The position numbers and the translations under genes were made by a program. Positions 1 to 11,900 of a stretch of DNA of 64,000 nucleotides are shown piece after piece. How positions within the stretch are numbered: the first letter of the stretch is position 1; each line of letters opens with the position of its first letter. The notes under the pieces are model-generated. The model worked only from the letters and a program-made list of their open reading frames with translations, was not told the DNA's origin and did not search any database. This DNA is from Cladochytrium replicatum (taxonomy: Eukaryota > Chytridiomycota > Chytridiomycetes > Cladochytriales > Cladochytriaceae), in the NCBI GenBank assembly GCA_025526935.1, contig JAHLKD010000043.1:186001-250000 (forward strand). The letters are read 5' to 3'.

Positions 1-392
1 GCAGCAGCAGCCTTCCCGGCTTTGATGTCCATAGCAGGCCCGATCAATCGCGACACCCCGCTCTTCATGAAGGTCGAGGTGACCGTTTTGAGAGCACTCA
101 TAATCGGTGAGTATACTGAGATACTCGAGAACGGTCGTTCGCCCGATTTTGCGCCCGGAATCCTCTCTCCCGCTCCCGCAAGCTGAGAATCTTCACGCTT
201 TGAGCTCGAAGATTGCTTCTTTGCTTTCTTGGTCACAGGTGTGTCACTCGTAGAAACGGGGGTGCCAGGTATACTGCTCCCATCTCTTTCTAACGCAGAT
301 CTATCTCGCTTCTTTGAGGCCGGAGTTGCCTTTGCCTTTGCCGACGAAGCGGGTGTGGATGTCCCGGTCGATTTGCGCTTGGAAGATCCCAT
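1..392 (-). CDS. N-terminal part of an unknown Lys/Ser-rich protein
   Basis: An open frame starts at the ATG at 392-390 and runs without a stop to the left edge, giving 130 residues of an incomplete protein. The start follows MGSSKRKSTG. The first 75 residues are low-complexity, with several basic patches (KKRDR, TKKAKKQ) that resemble nuclear localisation signals. The next part (SVYSPIMSALKTVTSTF) looks more ordered. No family was recognised. A nuclear role is inference from the basic patches alone. The gene sits tail-on to the ENPP gene, both on the minus strand, with about 147 bp between the ENPP stop and this start. Confidence 0.55.
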   Translation of the reverse strand, partial: MGSSKRKSTGTSTPASSAKAKATPASKKRDRSALERDGSSIPGTPVSTSDTPVTKKAKKQSSSSKREDSQLAGAGERIPGAKSGERPFSSISVYSPIMSALKTVTSTFMKSGVSRLIGPAMDIKAGKAAA

Positions 393-539
393 CAGGCGCA
401 GCAACAGTGTGGGAACGGAACGGTCATGGCAAACAGAAAGCAATTTTGAGTAGTTGCAATTATATCACTCGAAGAAAACAAGGGATTCAAAAGAATCGTA
501 CTGGGATAATTTGTTGAACAGCACCAAAACGATATCTCG

Positions 540-2525
540 TTAAAACAGCTCGTCTTCTCGCGGAGCGGTAGGTATCTTTAAAAACTTTTCAAAGATCTCC
601 TCCATACTCTTTGTACCATTGTTCGGAGCAGGGACGACTCCGAGAATCTTTGCTATCAACCCATAGATGTCCCTATTTTCGATGTTGGGAATCCATCCAT
701 CTTCAACAACGGTCGAGGCGGTCGAAATCAATTCCAAGTCATCAACCTCTTCCGCACGCTCTTCCTTAATGATGTTTGCGGGGGATGGTGTGGGCACGGC
801 GACACCACCGTGAGTAACGACTTTGTGAACTCTTTCCACCGGAACACTCCCAGCACTCTCATCGACGGTGCTAAAGTTACCATCTATATTCGCACTCAGC
901 GAGAGATTGGATCGAACGAATGAAGGGCCTGTTGCAACAAACAGAGCTTTCATATCGTCATAACGAGGGTCGAACCCATGAGTACCAACAGGTACGAGAG
1001 GTTTCGTTGGGTCATAAGACGCTCTGAGTGTGAAGTGCCATCCCTAAATGGGAAGAAATCAGGAGCTTAGTCTACAAAACCTGGCTCAAGAGCTCACCAA
1101 TTCAGCTACAAGCAATATCGGGGCAATTCGCTGGCTGTTGGAGTAGTGAAACTCTGCCGGAACTTCATCTCGTTTCCAGACCCAAAACACACGCTTTCCG
1201 GCGTTAGCGCCGGCATCACTCGCGTTTTTGAATGCTTCGTAAACCCGCTGCTCATCCACTGGGTATATGCCGACAATACTGCCGGCGTCGATACGCTGTA
1301 CAATATCATTCGAAAAATCAACGTAGTCATCCATGAAGATTACACGAGAGTGAGACAAGTCCGTCATCCCGTGGTCCGACACAACAATCACATTCACGTA
1401 AGATGTGAGGTTTCGGGTATCAAGCTCATCCATTAACCTCCCCAGAGCTCGGTCGACGTTCACGAGTGTATCATTGACCTAAAACGTGCAATTAGAACCG
1501 TATTCTGGTAAAATGTGAATTTCAATCTCAAACCACCTCCTTTGAATAAACTCCCGATCGATGACCCGCCGAATCGATTTCAGGAGTGTACATTGTGACA
1601 AGGTGTGGACGCTGAGATGACGGAAGATCAAGCCATGTAAGGATCTGATCTACTTTCATGTTTGGTGTCATGCTGTAGTCAAACGTGAGCCAGTACGTCG
1701 GTCGAATCCCCTGGATAGCTGCCTCTGATCCTGGCCACATGCAAGTCGCGGACTTTTTTCCTTGTTTAACCAGAGTTACCCATATCTACGTCTACAAAGT
1801 CAATACACACCATCAAAAGTATTCTACTTCCATACCGGTTCGCCTAGCCACCATTTCCCCTGCGTATTCTTCTCTACGCTTCCATAATCGAATGTGTCAT
1901 TTAAGACGGGGTCGTAGAAGACATTAGCAACCATTCCGTGAGACTCCGGGTACAGTCCCGTAACCAAGGTATAATGATTCGGGAAAGTCACCGAAGGAAA
2001 CACAGACGACATTTGTTTAGCAGCAACTCCGCTCTTCGCTGATCCAGATAAATCGAATAAGAAACTATGTCGTCAGAATTACTGATGTTCGCTAAACTCA
2101 CCCATTCGGTAGAGATTGGGAGTCAGACCGCGCTGGAGGTACTCCGCACGGAAGCCATCGAGGCTGATGAGTATCACAGCCTGCCCGAAAACGTCCCATC
2201 CAACTTCTCGAATTCCATTGTCTTTGGATGGGGGCAAGATAGCGCGATGCACGCGGAGAAACGCTACCAGTGTCGCAGCAAGAAGAAGCAGGAGAGCTAC
2301 ACCAGCTGCCATGGGGAAGTAGCGCAGTGAGTTCACGGAGCGGTCGTTCCTACGATTGCGATGCATGTGCATCTTTGCATGGTTGTAGAGCAGTGGTGGG
2401 ATATCAGGATCGGAGGCGGATGCAGTGAGCGGGGTTGTCGCGAGGACGTCATCCGACGACGAGTCCCGGTGAGATGGTGGGTCTGGCAGCAGAGCCTGCC
2501 TGGAATCTTCAAGTCGGGCAGGCAT
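540..2525 (-). CDS. ENPP-type nucleotide pyrophosphatase/phosphodiesterase, type II membrane protein
   Basis: Five exons (2525-2102, 2038-1836, 1785-1537, 1478-1098, 1043-540) join in frame to 586 residues. Introns are 50-63 nt with GT-AG ends. A cytoplasmic N-terminus precedes one membrane helix at about residues 69-90, so the catalytic domain should face the lumen or cell exterior. Metal-site landmarks of the family are present: ISLDGFRAEYL (about 120-130), the nucleophile Thr in SVTFPNHYTLVTG (T159), EIDSAGHRSG, VVSDHGM and VGTHGFDP. WWLGEP-IWVT and ATCMWPGSE are reconstructed across the exon 2/3 junction and match the family. The enzyme should hydrolyse phosphodiester or pyrophosphate bonds of nucleotides; the exact substrate is unknown. 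A start 28 codons upstream would need TTG, so the first ATG was chosen. Confidence 0.9.
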
Positions 2526-2982
2526 CGAGAGGGTTTGAGTTCGTGTTGGAACACTTGCTGATGAACGGAAGCGACTCACGGATTTCCACGCAAATTGGAT
2601 GACGATCAAGATGAACTGGTGTACCCTAAATTAAGTACAGAATAATGCACCATTTGCCGACAAGATCTTTCTTCCTTTCTTCTTTCTTAAAGCTTGAACC
2701 ACACAAAAGGATACAATCGTACATATATCAAGAAAGTACAGCTTAATCCAAAGAATATTTGGTTCATCGCAATCTTGAGTTCACGCATTGCATAAAGTTA
2801 GTGAAAAAAAGAGAAAAAAAACAAGACCAATGTATGGAACGGGAAATAAGGACAAAACAGGAGCAGAAAAAGGAATTGTCATTAAGGAGTCGTTAGGTGG
2901 ATTGGAAAAAATAAATGAGAACAAATGACATAATAAAGAAAGAGTGGGTTTGCCAAACAACTGTTGTTCATTTCAGAGCCAA
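2526..2982. other. Intergenic, ENPP 5' leader and Rim15-like 3' flank
   Basis: No gene seen. An AG-ended sequence near 2626-2630 and an in-frame stretch before the ENPP ATG suggest a leader intron, but this is not certain. The part from 2640 to 2960 is A-rich and fits untranslated sequence of the two minus-strand neighbours. Confidence 0.5.
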
Positions 2983-5900
2983 CTACCCCAGCCGTGAAAA
3001 CGAAGGTCCTCGTCGGTGCTGAGGTCTGTTTAGGGACGGTTGCTTCGGTGTCTGATTTGGACCAAGCGACGGGACAGATCCGGAAGGAATGATGGAGGAT
3101 GTCCTACTTCGAGGAAGCCTGTCCAAACTAACGCGATCACTGCCGAGCAGGTTGGTGGTGGGAAGGCCAAGCGGAGAGGTCGTTGCTGAAGCTGCTGCCC
3201 ACGGGATCGGTTCACCACCTGCGTTTGCCGTTGCTGCAGCTGCCGCCGCCGAGACCGTCAAAAGAATCTTGTGCATTACGTCACGCATAACAGGTTTCGA
3301 TATCACGTCGTCAAATTGTTGCATCTGCTCATGAGTTTGCTCATACGCGGTAACGGCGATGATGGGTGTATGTTGGTTGATGTTTTTGGTTGATTTAATC
3401 ATACGAGCCGCGACCTCACCATCCACTAAAATAAGAACGTGATGAATATCAAGTCCACAGAACTGGTGAATCTTATTCCTTACCGATTGGCATTCGAATA
3501 TCCATAAAGATCACGTCAAACTTGACGTCTCCCATTGCGCATCGGATAGCTTCCGCACCATTGTGCAGAACAACGCACCGACAGTTCATCTTTGTCAGCA
3601 TCGTCTCAAGGATCTTGGAAGATAATGGGTTGTCATCGGCAACCATGACATCAAGTGGTCGACCAGCTAACATCGCTGGTGCAATGCCAAGCACGCTGCC
3701 CGATGGACGAGGAATGATCGAAGCTCGTGTGGCCCCAATTAGTGAACTTTCAGCAATCGGAGGTTTGGCTTGTGTTGTGTTCGTTGTGGCAGCATTTGAC
3801 TCTAACCCAATTGTCGCGGCAGTTGAATGGAAGCTTTGACTACGCGAGTGATGACCCTTAATCTGCTGTTTGGCAGTTTGTAAGTAGCTGGCCGCTGTTC
3901 CTGGAGGAGTGGTCCCCATAAATGAAGCATCTCTTGAGGGACCAACGGGAGACGGGGGAACTGAAGACGGCGATATGCTACTCCCGGTACCTGCACTGAT
4001 CTGTCCATCGGCAAGCGCAAAACTTAATGACCTTGTCCGCAAGCGAGTAGGCATAGAGCTTCGGCGAGCGTCGTGCTCATCAATTTGATCCTTCAAACGC
4101 TTCCTGCTCTCTTTGCTCAGGCGTGGATCTTCTGTGACAACGTCGTGGTCGCCTTCACTCAAACCACCGGCTGATCCGGTGTGGAACATTCCAACCGATC
4201 CATGTAGAGCATCAGCCATTGAATGAATGCGGGATCTCCGCGCAGGATTGGAACTACTGGTTGTCGCATTCGTGTTCAATGAACTAATGGACGAGGTTTT
4301 CAGCGCCGCACCTAGCGCGCTTAGGCTGGTGATTCCTGGAGGTAGTGACCGATGTCGCGCGCGATTGGATTCGATTTCGGTCCGCAGCTTTCTTACCATT
4401 TCGTTGTTTGCACGCTCAAGCAGTGGAAGATTCTTGTAGACGAAATCACCAAAGTCGGCATTCTCGTCAATTGGCTGTGAATCGTCTTGGAACCTTTCAG
4501 GGATATCTCCACCTTCTTTAGGCGGTAGCGTGTCAGCGTTGCTTTGTCTCGAAGGGCTTCCGGTCATCTCGGGCGGAAGTTCACCAGGAGAAGCATGCAA
4601 GGTCTCGGCAGTAGCTTCGGGGTGATCGACTGGTGTGCGGAGTTCATTTTCGGTAATCTGAATTTCCTGCAGCCCACGATTGTCAAAGTAATCCGTATCT
4701 TCCACGCTTGTCGTCTTAGGGACGAAAGACGCCTCCGCTTGCTCTAGTGAATCCCATGCCACGTCTGCAAACCAGGGATGACTTTTAACTTCCCATGCTC
4801 CATTCGCTCCGAGTCGGTCCTCGGTTGAATAGCACATCAAGCGCTCCATCAGATCCATCGCTTCCGGTGAGATCTGCATTTCGTCCTTGTGCCAATCAAT
4901 TTTCCTGGCCAGGATGTTTTCAAACACCTCCTGCGGCGTATCGGCATGGAATGGCGGTATTCCGAAAAGGAATTCGTAAAGAATTACCCCAAGTGCCCAC
5001 TAAACATCAAAAAACAATTAAGAGATGACCGAAAACCAAAAAAAATGTACATACCCAATCCACTCCTGCATCCTGTCCAAGCCCAAGAATACTCTCCGGT
5101 GCTAAGTAGTCAGGTGTCCCAACGAAGTGTGGTTCTGCCGACTCCGGTTCCTCAGCATTCCGTGCAGCTACTGATGGCAACGGCGTTGCAACAGGTCCAA
5201 CACCAAGACCACTAGGGCTAGCAACGGATCCCGTTACGGCTACAGCAGCAGCAGCGGCAGCAGCAGCTGCTGCAACTGCAGTTGCAGCATTTAATGTAGC
5301 GGGAGACAAACTGGTTAAACTGGTCGCTGACGGAGGCGGTATGTTGTCAGTCGAGTGATTCGATACAGTCGAAGCAATTGAAGGTCGTCTACTGACATTC
5401 CCAATTCGCAGAGATCCCACGTCGGATGCCAGCTTCAGTGCCGAAGGGTAATTCGACAACGATTGCATGTTACTAGTAGCCGGAGTAATTGGGCTTCCGG
5501 ATGTACTATTGGCGGCAGCAGCCACCCACCGAACAGCAGCAGCTGCGGCCGCGGCTGCAGATGATGCACCAGACATTCCCGGAACTGGCGTTCCTGCGGG
5601 CAGAAGGAAGTCCCATGCACCGCGTGCACGTCGACCCAGGAAACCGACTCGAGACAAACCGAAATCAGTGAGCTTCACATGACCGTTTTGGTCGATCAGA
5701 AGGTTATCAGGTTTCAAGTCCCTATGAGAGAATTACCAAGAGATACGCGACAAAAAATTGTAAGCACTCACCTGTGGACGATATTGCGGGCGTGCAGGAA
5801 CTCCAACCCAAGAACTACCTCCGCAATATACTGCTTAGCCCACTTCTCATCAAGCTGACCAACGGCTTTAACAAGAGCTCCGCAATCACCACCGTTGAGA

Positions 5901-8900
5901 TACTCCATAACGAGGTACAAGTTCTCTTTTGTCTGGAACGAGAAGTAGAGTTTGACCACGTACGGGGAGTCGATCTGTGTAAGAATCATACGCTCCGCCT
6001 TGATATTCATAACTTGGTTCTTCGCAATCATATCAGCCTTTTTGAGGACCTTGATAGCGTAGTAGTCGCCAGTCGTATGCTTCTTCGCTAGGAAAACGGA
6101 TCCAAATGCACCTTTAGAGATGGGCTTGATCAAATCAAAGTCCTTGATGCTTGGCATACTACGCGGCAGAGACAGCCCCGAACCTGGTGATGCAGAAGAC
6201 AATGCAACAGCTGTATCTCCACCTTGTTGCGACGTCGTACCAGATACAGCTGAGCTTGGCAATGTCAAGGCTTGAGGGAAAGCACTACTATCAGACTTTT
6301 CATCAGCCGGGCGTTCAGGGGATGAGTTCCTCTTGTTGTTCAAATCGGTCAAGGTATTGCTTAGGTTGTTTTCCGTGACTGTTCCAACGTCCGAAGCCGA
6401 AAGAACCGAGGTGCTTGGCGTTTGAATGACTGGTGAAGAAATCATCTCCACTTCCATCGTATGTTGACGATCAGTAAACACGCGCGGACGAGCACTCATC
6501 AACCGTGCAGGGGTGGACTTTTGCTTTGGTTCAGGTTCTCGGTCACCAATCTTGTCCTGATTGTCCAAAGAATCGTGCCCCATATTCAAAACCATAGCCA
6601 TCTCTGCCCCAGTCAACATCCTTGATTCCACCTTCTTCTTCCGTTTTGTGGTCGTACGTTTCGTTCTCTTCACTGTCTCCGACTTCTCTGGAGATTTTTC
6701 GGACTTCACTGGAATAGTAGGAGGATCTTCACTGGGCAGAGGGTCCGAATAACCACTAGGTCCACCAAACTTTGGCTCGGTATAGAAACGTTCGCGACCG
6801 CTGGACGGGGTTTTAAATGAAGATTTCTTCCCGATTTGCTCATTGCTAGCCAACGGAGATGTTTCCGCACTGTCGTGCACTTTCGGTAAACTTGTGGTAC
6901 TGTTCGCTGGGCTCCGGCTGAATGGGGAATTCGACTTGAATGCAGACCAGGAGGGGCGCGTCGATCTTGGTGATGGAGGAGGAGATGGACTCGAAGAGCG
7001 GACCACCTTTTTGCCTCGGCGCTCCGATCTAGTTCGTCGATTATGGCTTTCACCATCCTTGCTGGACGTGAGAATAGACATCCTCCTGCCGAGTCCCGCA
7101 CTTGGTGGTCCTGCGGAGGATGGCGACTCGACGGAATGATTACTGGTGAGTGACGGATTGGAAGATCGACGAAATAGGGTTGCCGAACCGCTGATCGCAT
7201 TCGCAATGGATGCGAAGAAACCCCGCACATTGTTGTCTTTGTGATCCTTATCCTTGTGCTTATCCTTAGTTTTCGAGGAACCATGTGACTTCTTTGGCTC
7301 GCGCCGAGATCCTTGCTTTGCTAGATTACCAGTGCTCGCAGATGCTGAAGCTGATGCCACTTGCGCGTAGGTCTGCGCGAATGGCAAAACAGGGGCTGTT
7401 GCTCGTCGTTGCGAATGTCCTCCTTTCGAAATAATATCGCTAAGCGGTGGAGGCGGTGGAGTAGCGAATCGTGGCGGAGGTATAGGTTGTTGCAATGGTG
7501 GGAACGGCTCTTTCTTCTTAAAACTCTCAGACTTCTCCAAAAGCACCCCAGGGTATATAGACCCGTGTGAGCCTCCAGACTTTTCCATCAACACTCCAGA
7601 AAACTTCGAGGGGTTATACCCTTCAGGGCGGCCACGCAAAGACGCGTCCCGCTTGGGAACGAGAGGTTGGAGAGAAGCTTCACGCTTTGGAATTCGGAAC
7701 TCGTCCTCAAGCCCATGTGAAGTCTGACGTGACGGGGTCACTGGCCCGCTTCCACTTTGAGCCAACGCTGGTGTATCGTTTGTGTCAACCCTAAATTGGG
7801 CGAGGAACACTTCATCCGCTGCTGGTGTCGGTCCACGCGTGGGAGTTTGGGTGGGAGTTAAAGAACTCGTTGAGGACTTTATCGAGGTGGCCGAATAACT
7901 TGACAGCAGTGATGCAGTTGATGCTGACATTGCATGAATATCTGTTGAGCTCTTGGCAGCACTCTCCTTCTCTCCATCTTTCACCACCCCGTGCTCCTCG
8001 GCAGGTTCCCCAACTTTTCCAGTTTCCGGAATATACTTTGATTGAGTAGCCTCGCTTTCCTTTACCTTTGTCTGACGCATCTCGATCTCGACTCGAACCT
8101 TGTCCTCTCCTTGCGCCGCTTCACGGAAAGCACGCGCGCAGTCACGCATCCTGTTGATGTGGTCGCACTTTGATTTTATCAAGTGCTCAATATTGGACGC
8201 TAGCTCGTACAACCCAAGCCCAAGTCCAACCAACGCAGTATCCACGACAGCAGCTGCCGCAACGGCCGCGGCGGCAGAAGTCGTCGGTGCACCGGCAGGT
8301 GACATGGGTCCAACACCGAAAGAAAGGGAGGTGGGTGTACCAGGTATTGAACCCAACGAGAGTGGCGCTGGGAATGGAGGTGTCCCCATCAAGTAGCTAT
8401 GCACCATGGGAGATTCTGGTCGACCGAGATACTCAAGTTCTGGTGGAAACTGCGAGAAAAGGGGTAATGTGAGTGAGACTATTGATCCAGTCTTCTGGTA
8501 AATCATTAAACATACCGATCCGGGTTGAGAACCAGGTACGAGTTGTCCCTGTGTCGGCGATACTGGACGAGATCCGATGCTACCAAGGATTGATACACCA
8601 CCAAAGCTTCCTGGGACTGCCCCTGCCAGCGACAAGGTTGCTGGAGACATAAGGGCTTTGACTGCCGTAACTGTTGATGCAATTGCAGCCGCAGCGGCTC
8701 CATATGTCATCCCTGGTGGATAGAATTCCGCTCGATCAGGAGCAGACCAGGAGGAGAGACGGTTCAGCCTCACGCTCGTTGCAGACGCTGCCGATCCACG
8801 CCTCGACGACGGTCCAGCAGACAAACGACCAGACTGTGCATTCAAAGTTCCGCCGTCAGATTTTGAAATGTTCGAGCTGTCACCAATGACATTTGCGATG

Positions 8901-11900
8901 GCTTGGTACGGGGTGTTCACTGCAGGCGAAGAGCTCCAGGTTCCCGCAGATGACAATGATGACCGCCGTATCGCGGCTACAGCAGGTGATGTTGCAATTC
9001 TTGTGGGATGGAGGCCTGGTGAAATTGTAGAAGGTGTTGAAGGAGATGTTACACCGAAGGGTTGTCCATGTGCACTTCCAGTGCTCGCCGAAGAAGGTGG
9101 ACGCTCATCAGGCACATCTGTATGGTCATCCTCATCGTCAGACATGTACTTTGGCATTGGGAGGACAATTGCTTCGTCCAGAACCTCCGACACCCCGCGC
9201 ATCAAATCAAGCAGCTTCTTGATGTAGCGCGAGTACATCTTCTGTTTCGGTTGGTCCGTCGGGCCAGCTGGAACTATTGCCCCATCACTGTTCGAGTTAT
9301 TGTTCCTCTGAAGTGTACCCCGTGGAGTTCTCGATGAGGTACTCTCTGTATCCCCTTCTGTGACAGCTGGTGCCCCCCCTACCGCAGCAATGACGACTGC
9401 AGCTGCAGCCGCAGTTGCCGCTGCAAGCTCCCCTCCTTCTGCTAGATCTGTCTCAAGAATCTTGATACGCTCTGCACATTGACTCTTTGCATCTTTCAAC
9501 GCATCGTTCACAAGAACCACGTCCATTTCCACTCGATGAACATCGGAACACACCCTGGTGTGCTCCTCAAACAAGACAGCGGGAATCGACTTTTCACAAA
9601 TGTGGCATACAACTACGTCCGCGCAAATGTCCGCCAAAGTTGCCGCCGCATATGCTGCAGCTGCTTGCTGTGCGACCTCATCAACTTCGGCATCTTCGTC
9701 TGCTTCGTCTCCAAGATCTTCAGCCACATCCGACCTGACTGACTCATCAGTAACAGAAAGAGATCCCATCCGATGAATGTTTGTGTCTCGGAATTCGCCC
9801 ATAGACACGCTCCGGCGTTTGAGCGCTCTGCTTCCCAGGGATCCGTAGTCTCTTACGCTCGTTGACGACGAGAAACTTCTCATTCCTCGCAGATTATGAT
9901 CCGACCCGTCATCCCCGAGGCCCATCCATCCCGGTGGAGGAGGATTCAAAACTCCAGAAAACAAGTCTTCGTCTCTGATTGTGGACCCTGATGCGACCTT
10001 TTTCAGGCGTCTAGGTGAACGTGCCTGGAGAGCCCCGGCAAGCCTGTCCCTGCTTTCGCTGGCATTCAGGTTATTCAGCTCATCCGTCAGCGCACCTGAG
10101 TCGCAATATGTCAATTTAAAGCTTGTTAAAACTGCTTGTGTTAGCTTACCTGGGTCGAGCGGTGGGAAGTACATATCGTTACCCGATCCAGCAGACTGCT
10201 CTCCAGGCACACCGTCTTTCCAATCTCCAGATCCAGATCCAGTGTTCAGCCGCATCTTCCCGAACCGTCGAAGTCGCTTCTTAGGCTCTTGAGACACACC
10301 ACTCACACCTTCCCCAAAACCAATGACAACAGACTCGTCACCGTTATCGTCGTCGACTACTTGCTGGCTAATAACTCCCTCTCGTCCTAAATTCAACTCG
10401 GGCAACTGCTCCGACTCCTCGTCTTCTTCATCATCCACCTCAATCTCAACTTCTTCCTCAACTTCTTCCTCCCCAAGAATATCCTCCCATCCCTCCCCGA
10501 CAAGTCCCACAGGCCGAGTCACCCAAATGGTACTCCTCTTCTCCCCGGTTCCTTTATCATACACCAGCATCCCCTTCCCTTCCATCTCAAGCCACCGCCC
10601 GTCCTCCCGTCGCGCTCTGTAGCGAATCTCAACCGTGACACCATCCTGTAACAGCAGCGTCTGCGTTGCCCCACGAAACACTTCCGAATCCGGATGTCCC
10701 GGTGGACAAAACAACACCTGCGGCGGCGCATTGCTCCCTTCCTCCACCCGTGAGCTCTCAATAATAACCCGCGGCTCGTATCCAAACACTGTTCGGCATG
10801 CGGGTGAAATGTACCAAACGGCTCCATCCAAGCTCATCTCCATCAGCACATTTAGAGACTGCCCCTCATCAGCCGCAGCTCGCAAATCCTGCGTGGTCCA
10901 AGCGCTGAACGACCCAGCACGGCTCCGTTGCCCGCTCCCGCGCGCAACGCTTGACCGTCTCGATAGTCCTCCCTCTCCACCCCTAGACCGGTGGCGGTGA
11001 TGATGATGGTGGTGCCGTCGATGCTTGCGTCTTTGGGTCGAAGGTGCTTCGCTCGCACATGTCTTGCATGAGGGTGCATCAGAAGCGACTTCTTCCTCAT
11101 CGGCTTCCTCACCGTTGCTCTCGCTCGCACTCGACACATACCCCATCCCACTCTCATGGGAATCGATGCGTCCGATGCCTCGCTTCTCAGTAAGGGCTGT
11201 AGGTACGCTTCCGCGAGGTGAATTTGTACTAGTGCCGCTTTCAGCTCCACGTACTGCGCCAAAGCGGCCCGAATGTCGAGGCGATACGACTCCTTCGCTC
11301 AGTGGGGAGCCTATGCCTACAGAAACACCAGAATTCGTGCTCGCCATGGAAGCGATCGATGATTGCCTTGTGGGAATTCCGGGCGGCACCGCTCCAACAG
11401 GTGTCAGTGGCGGCGTGCCTGTATTCGCAGCGGCCGCAGCTGCCGCCGCCGCCGCCGCATTAGCACTGAGGACCATCTGAAGAGTTGGCGAAACCTGGAT
11501 TTGCTTTCGAGCTGACACCGACGACCCCTTATCACTACCACTAGGCCCGCTGCTACTAGATGACAGCACCGACACAGGCCCCTTATCACTACCACTAGGC
11601 CCGCTGCTACTAGATGACAGCACCGACACAGGTGTCGTCCCCGCACGCAATCGTGTACCATCTCCCACAGAGCTCGTCATACTCAAGTTCCTTCTCGACG
11701 GCTCTCCAGGTGAGCTACCCTCCCAGTCAGCCTCCTCAGGATCAGACAACAGAACTCCCCGACTAGCTCTCTTCCGCCGATTCGGGACCATCCGACCACT
11801 CGCACTACTATACGAACTCCTTCTCTGCTTCTCCAGATCCGAAGCTCCAGACGCGTTCTGCGCAGCAACTATCGCGGCCGTAGCAGCCGCAACGATCTGT

